Shown here: piece by piece, positions 5,990 to 7,345 of the stretch
Position numbering within the stretch: the first letter of the stretch is position 1
How the letters are laid out: each line of letters starts with the position of its first letter
Origin: Chloroflexota bacterium
GTDB taxonomy: Bacteria; Chloroflexota; Limnocylindria; Limnocylindrales; CSP1-4
Reading direction: 5' to 3'
Assembly: GCA_021801545.1 (NCBI GenBank)
Contig: JAJYXX010000335.1
Location: forward strand, 1-7,345
Length of the DNA: 7,345 bases
Notes under the pieces: model-generated
What the model saw: only the letters and a program-made list of their open reading frames with translations
Database searches by the model: none
What the model was told of the DNA's origin: nothing
Program-made: the position numbers and the translations under genes

Positions 5990-6742
5990 TTACGACTCCT
6001 GCACCCAGGCATGGGCCGGATCGAAGTACGGGATCATCTGGCGCCCGTCGCCGGCCATGATCCAGAGGTAGTAGAGCGTGTAGCCCGGCGCCGCCACGAT
6101 GGGGTGGTAGCCGCTCCGGATGACGGCGGCCTCACCGTCGCGAACCGTGAACGCCTCAGTCCCATCGTCGTCATAGCGGATCTGGACACCGAAGCCCTCC
6201 ACCGGATCGACTTTGAAGAGGTAGACCTCCTCGAGCCGGACCTCCTCGGGCGGCGCCTGACGGTCGTGCTTGTGGGGCGGGTACGAGGACCAGTTGCCGG
6301 GCGGGTTGATCGTCTCGCCGAGGAGGAGCCGGCCTGCAGCGTGCTCGGGCCCGAGGATCGTCCGTACGTTCCGCGCCCAGTTCCCCTTGCCGATGTCGGC
6401 GATCCGCTGGTCTTGCGGCCGGATGATCCGCGCCTGCGCCGGCGTGCCGTCGCCGAGTGGCGCGGTCGCGATCGCGAGTTGCGCAGCGTCCTTCGCCCTG
6501 AGCCTCAACGCGGTCCCGGGCGGCGCGTAGACGGCGTGACCCGGGCCTTCGAAGACGTTCGTTCGGTCGCCTGCCTCGCCGAGGGACCGGCCGTCGGCCT
6601 CCACGTCGACGCCGCCGCCGAGGACGACGACGACCGTCTCGCGTTCGCACGGCGAATCGAACGCCTGACCGGCGTGCAGCTCGGCAAGCTCGAGCCCGAT
6701 GAGGTCACCTTCGCGCTCGGGGACGACGATGGTTTGGGTCAC
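5990..6742 (-). CDS. IolB/KduI-superfamily cupin isomerase (5-deoxy-glucuronate isomerase-like)
   Basis: The 250-residue protein is a bicupin of the IolB type, enzymes that isomerise 5-deoxy-D-glucuronate in inositol breakdown; the related KduI isomerises 5-keto-4-deoxyuronate. The first cupin half spans about residues 10-105. The second holds the metal site: PPHKHD with His157 and His159, LEEVYLF with Glu171/Glu172, and SGYHPIVAAPGYTLYYLW with His213. FGVQIRYDDDG is also an IolB hallmark. I chose the GTG at 6740-6742 because AAGGAG lies 6 nt upstream; an ATG at 6817 would add 25 residues unlike the family start. No other iol gene is in the window, and the gene leads an operon with uxaE and a mannonate-type SDR, so a hexuronate isomerase role is possible. 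The family call is firm; the substrate is not. Confidence 0.87.
   Translation of the reverse strand: MTQTIVVPEREGDLIGLELAELHAGQAFDSPCERETVVVVLGGGVDVEADGRSLGEAGDRTNVFEGPGHAVYAPPGTALRLRAKDAAQLAIATAPLGDGTPAQARIIRPQDQRIADIGKGNWARNVRTILGPEHAAGRLLLGETINPPGNWSSYPPHKHDRQAPPEEVRLEEVYLFKVDPVEGFGVQIRYDDDGTEAFTVRDGEAAVIRSGYHPIVAAPGYTLYYLWIMAGDGRQMIPYFDPAHAWVQES
5996..6000 (-). promoter_or_regulatory. ribosome binding site of uxaE
   Basis: AGGAG on the minus strand lies in the last codons of the iolB-like gene, 9 nt before the GTG at 5984-5986. It supports the short-spaced GTG start and coupling of the two genes. Confidence 0.55.
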
Positions 6743-6748
6743 GGGGTA

Positions 6749-6754
6749 CTCCTT
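6749..6754 (-). promoter_or_regulatory. ribosome binding site deciding the GTG start of the iolB-like gene
   Basis: A full AAGGAG stands 6 nt before GTG 6740-6742. It is the strongest Shine-Dalgarno in the window and argues against the upstream ATG at 6817. Confidence 0.75.
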
Positions 6755-6767
6755 ATCTGTGAAGGGA

Positions 6768-6785
6768 CCCGCCTCGATGGGCGGG
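6768..6785. repeat. GC hairpin in the permease to iolB-like intergenic gap
   Basis: CCCGCC (6768-6773) and GGCGGG (6780-6785) pair perfectly around a 6-nt loop. In the transcript it sits 13 nt before the AAGGAG of the iolB-like gene. It is followed by TCCCTTCAC, not a real T run, so at best it is a weak terminator or an RNA-stability element separating transporter from catabolic genes. Confidence 0.3.
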
Positions 6786-6826
6786 ACGGTGGGGCTCCTG
6801 TTCGCCGGAGTGTGCAAACGTCGGGA

Positions 6827-6846
6827 ACTTGCTTCACTTGCTTCAC
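6827..6846. repeat. short tandem repeat over the permease stop codon
   Basis: ACTTGCTTC occurs twice in a row (6827-6835 and 6836-6844), and the next two bases continue the pattern. On the coding strand it reads GTGAAGCAA repeated, and one copy contains the TGA stop of the permease. This looks like local slippage duplication. Confidence 0.6.
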
Positions 6847-7345
6847 GGGGTATTGACGCGGGTCACCAGCTGCGTCGGATTGACGAACCGCAGGGCGATG
6901 ACGAGCAGCACGAGCATCATGCCGGTGTACACGACCGCCATCGCGTCGATCGACTGCTGGGCTCGGATTCCGGCGCCGAACACGTTCTCGTAGAGCACGA
7001 CGACGAGCGTCGAGCTGGTCGGACCGGAGGTCAGAAAGGTCAGGTCGAACATCCCGACGGTGCGGACGAGGACGAGGATCGCCGCTGCGAGGATCCCCGG
7101 GACGAGCAGCGGACCGAGGATCCGCAGGAAGATCGTCGCCGTCCCGGCTCCGCACATCCGCGCCGCGGCCTCGATCTTCGGGTCGATCTGCTCGATGAAC
7201 GGGATCATCACGAGGACGACGAACGGGACCGTGGGCACGAGGTTGGCGAGGATCACCCCGGACAGGCTGCCCGCCAACTGGAACTTGTAGAGGACCGTGG
7301 CGAGCGGGATGCCGTAGGTGATCGGCGGGATGAGGATCGGCAGCA
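6843..7345 (-). CDS. sugar ABC transporter permease, MalG-like CUT1 type (partial, N-terminus beyond right edge)
   Basis: The last 166 residues of an inner-membrane permease of the binding-protein-dependent carbohydrate importers. The frame is open to the window edge, and the residues nearest the edge (PPITYGIPLATVLYKFQL) continue the family pattern, so the TTG near 7277 is internal and not the start. The EAA loop that docks on the ATPase is clear: EAAARMCGAGTATIFLRIL, followed by GPLLVPG. Three hydrophobic segments are visible, around GVILANLVPTVPFVVLVMI, LVPGILAAAILVLV and VVYTGMMLVLLVIALRFV. It is the last transporter gene before the iolB-like, uxaE and SDR genes, with a gap of 100 nt, which suggests uptake of a uronic acid, a uronide oligomer or a related sugar acid. 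The substrate cannot be read from this piece. Confidence 0.93.
   Translation of the reverse strand, partial: LPILIPPITYGIPLATVLYKFQLAGSLSGVILANLVPTVPFVVLVMIPFIEQIDPKIEAAARMCGAGTATIFLRILGPLLVPGILAAAILVLVRTVGMFDLTFLTSGPTSSTLVVVLYENVFGAGIRAQQSIDAMAVVYTGMMLVLLVIALRFVNPTQLVTRVNTP

Noticed and set aside
6743..6817. ATG start at 6817 for the iolB-like gene
   Set aside because: The GTG at 6742 has a full AAGGAG at 6-nt spacing; the extra 25 residues are Pro-rich and not IolB-like.
5177..6856. 559-codon plus-strand open frame
   Set aside because: It lies antisense to uxaE and the iolB-like gene, both of which have strong family motifs; its sequence is Arg/Asp/Val-rich without any recognisable motif, as expected from GC-rich antisense frames.
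1..7345. CRISPR arrays, tRNA or rRNA genes, insertion sequences, riboswitches
   Set aside because: No regularly spaced repeats, tRNA-like cloverleaf, transposase motifs or known riboswitch pattern were seen on either strand.

Overview
The window is a high-GC stretch (about two thirds G+C by eye) with strong G/C preference at third codon positions, GTG starts and tightly packed genes. Gene content (LarA/LarE/LarB homologues, UxaE, SDR, IolB-like cupin, sugar ABC permease) and base composition suggest a high-GC bacterium, perhaps Chloroflexota or a similar soil or sediment lineage. That placement is a guess from composition and gene combination, not a taxonomic result.

Layout from left to right: (i) the last 51 codons of an unidentified plus-strand gene (to 158); (ii) a short region (159-367) with an 8-bp inverted repeat and a coding-like minus-strand reading frame of unknown identity; (iii) a nickel-pincer-cofactor module: a LarA-superfamily racemase/epimerase on the minus strand (368-1741), then a 168-bp divergent promoter region, then larE (1910-2812) and larB (2799-3608) on the plus strand, overlapping by 14 nt; (iv) a minus-strand operon that converges on larB with only 3 nt between stop codons. 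Read in its own direction, the operon is: end of a CUT1-type sugar ABC permease (running off the right edge), an IolB/KduI-type cupin isomerase, UxaE (tagaturonate/fructuronate epimerase), and an SDR that looks like D-mannonate oxidoreductase (fructuronate reductase).

How the genes may work together: the minus-strand operon looks like uptake and catabolism of hexuronates. The cupin isomerase may act on uronic acids, UxaE epimerises tagaturonate to fructuronate, and the SDR reduces fructuronate to D-mannonate. LarB and LarE are two of the three enzymes that build the nickel-pincer nucleotide (NPN) cofactor, and the LarA homologue is the obvious user. No mannonate dehydratase (UxuA), uronate isomerase (UxaC) or LarC is encoded in the window. 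The most interesting idea here is that the LarA homologue is a sugar-acid C2-epimerase, for example D-mannonate/D-gluconate, which would join the two halves of the locus. This is inference and needs testing.
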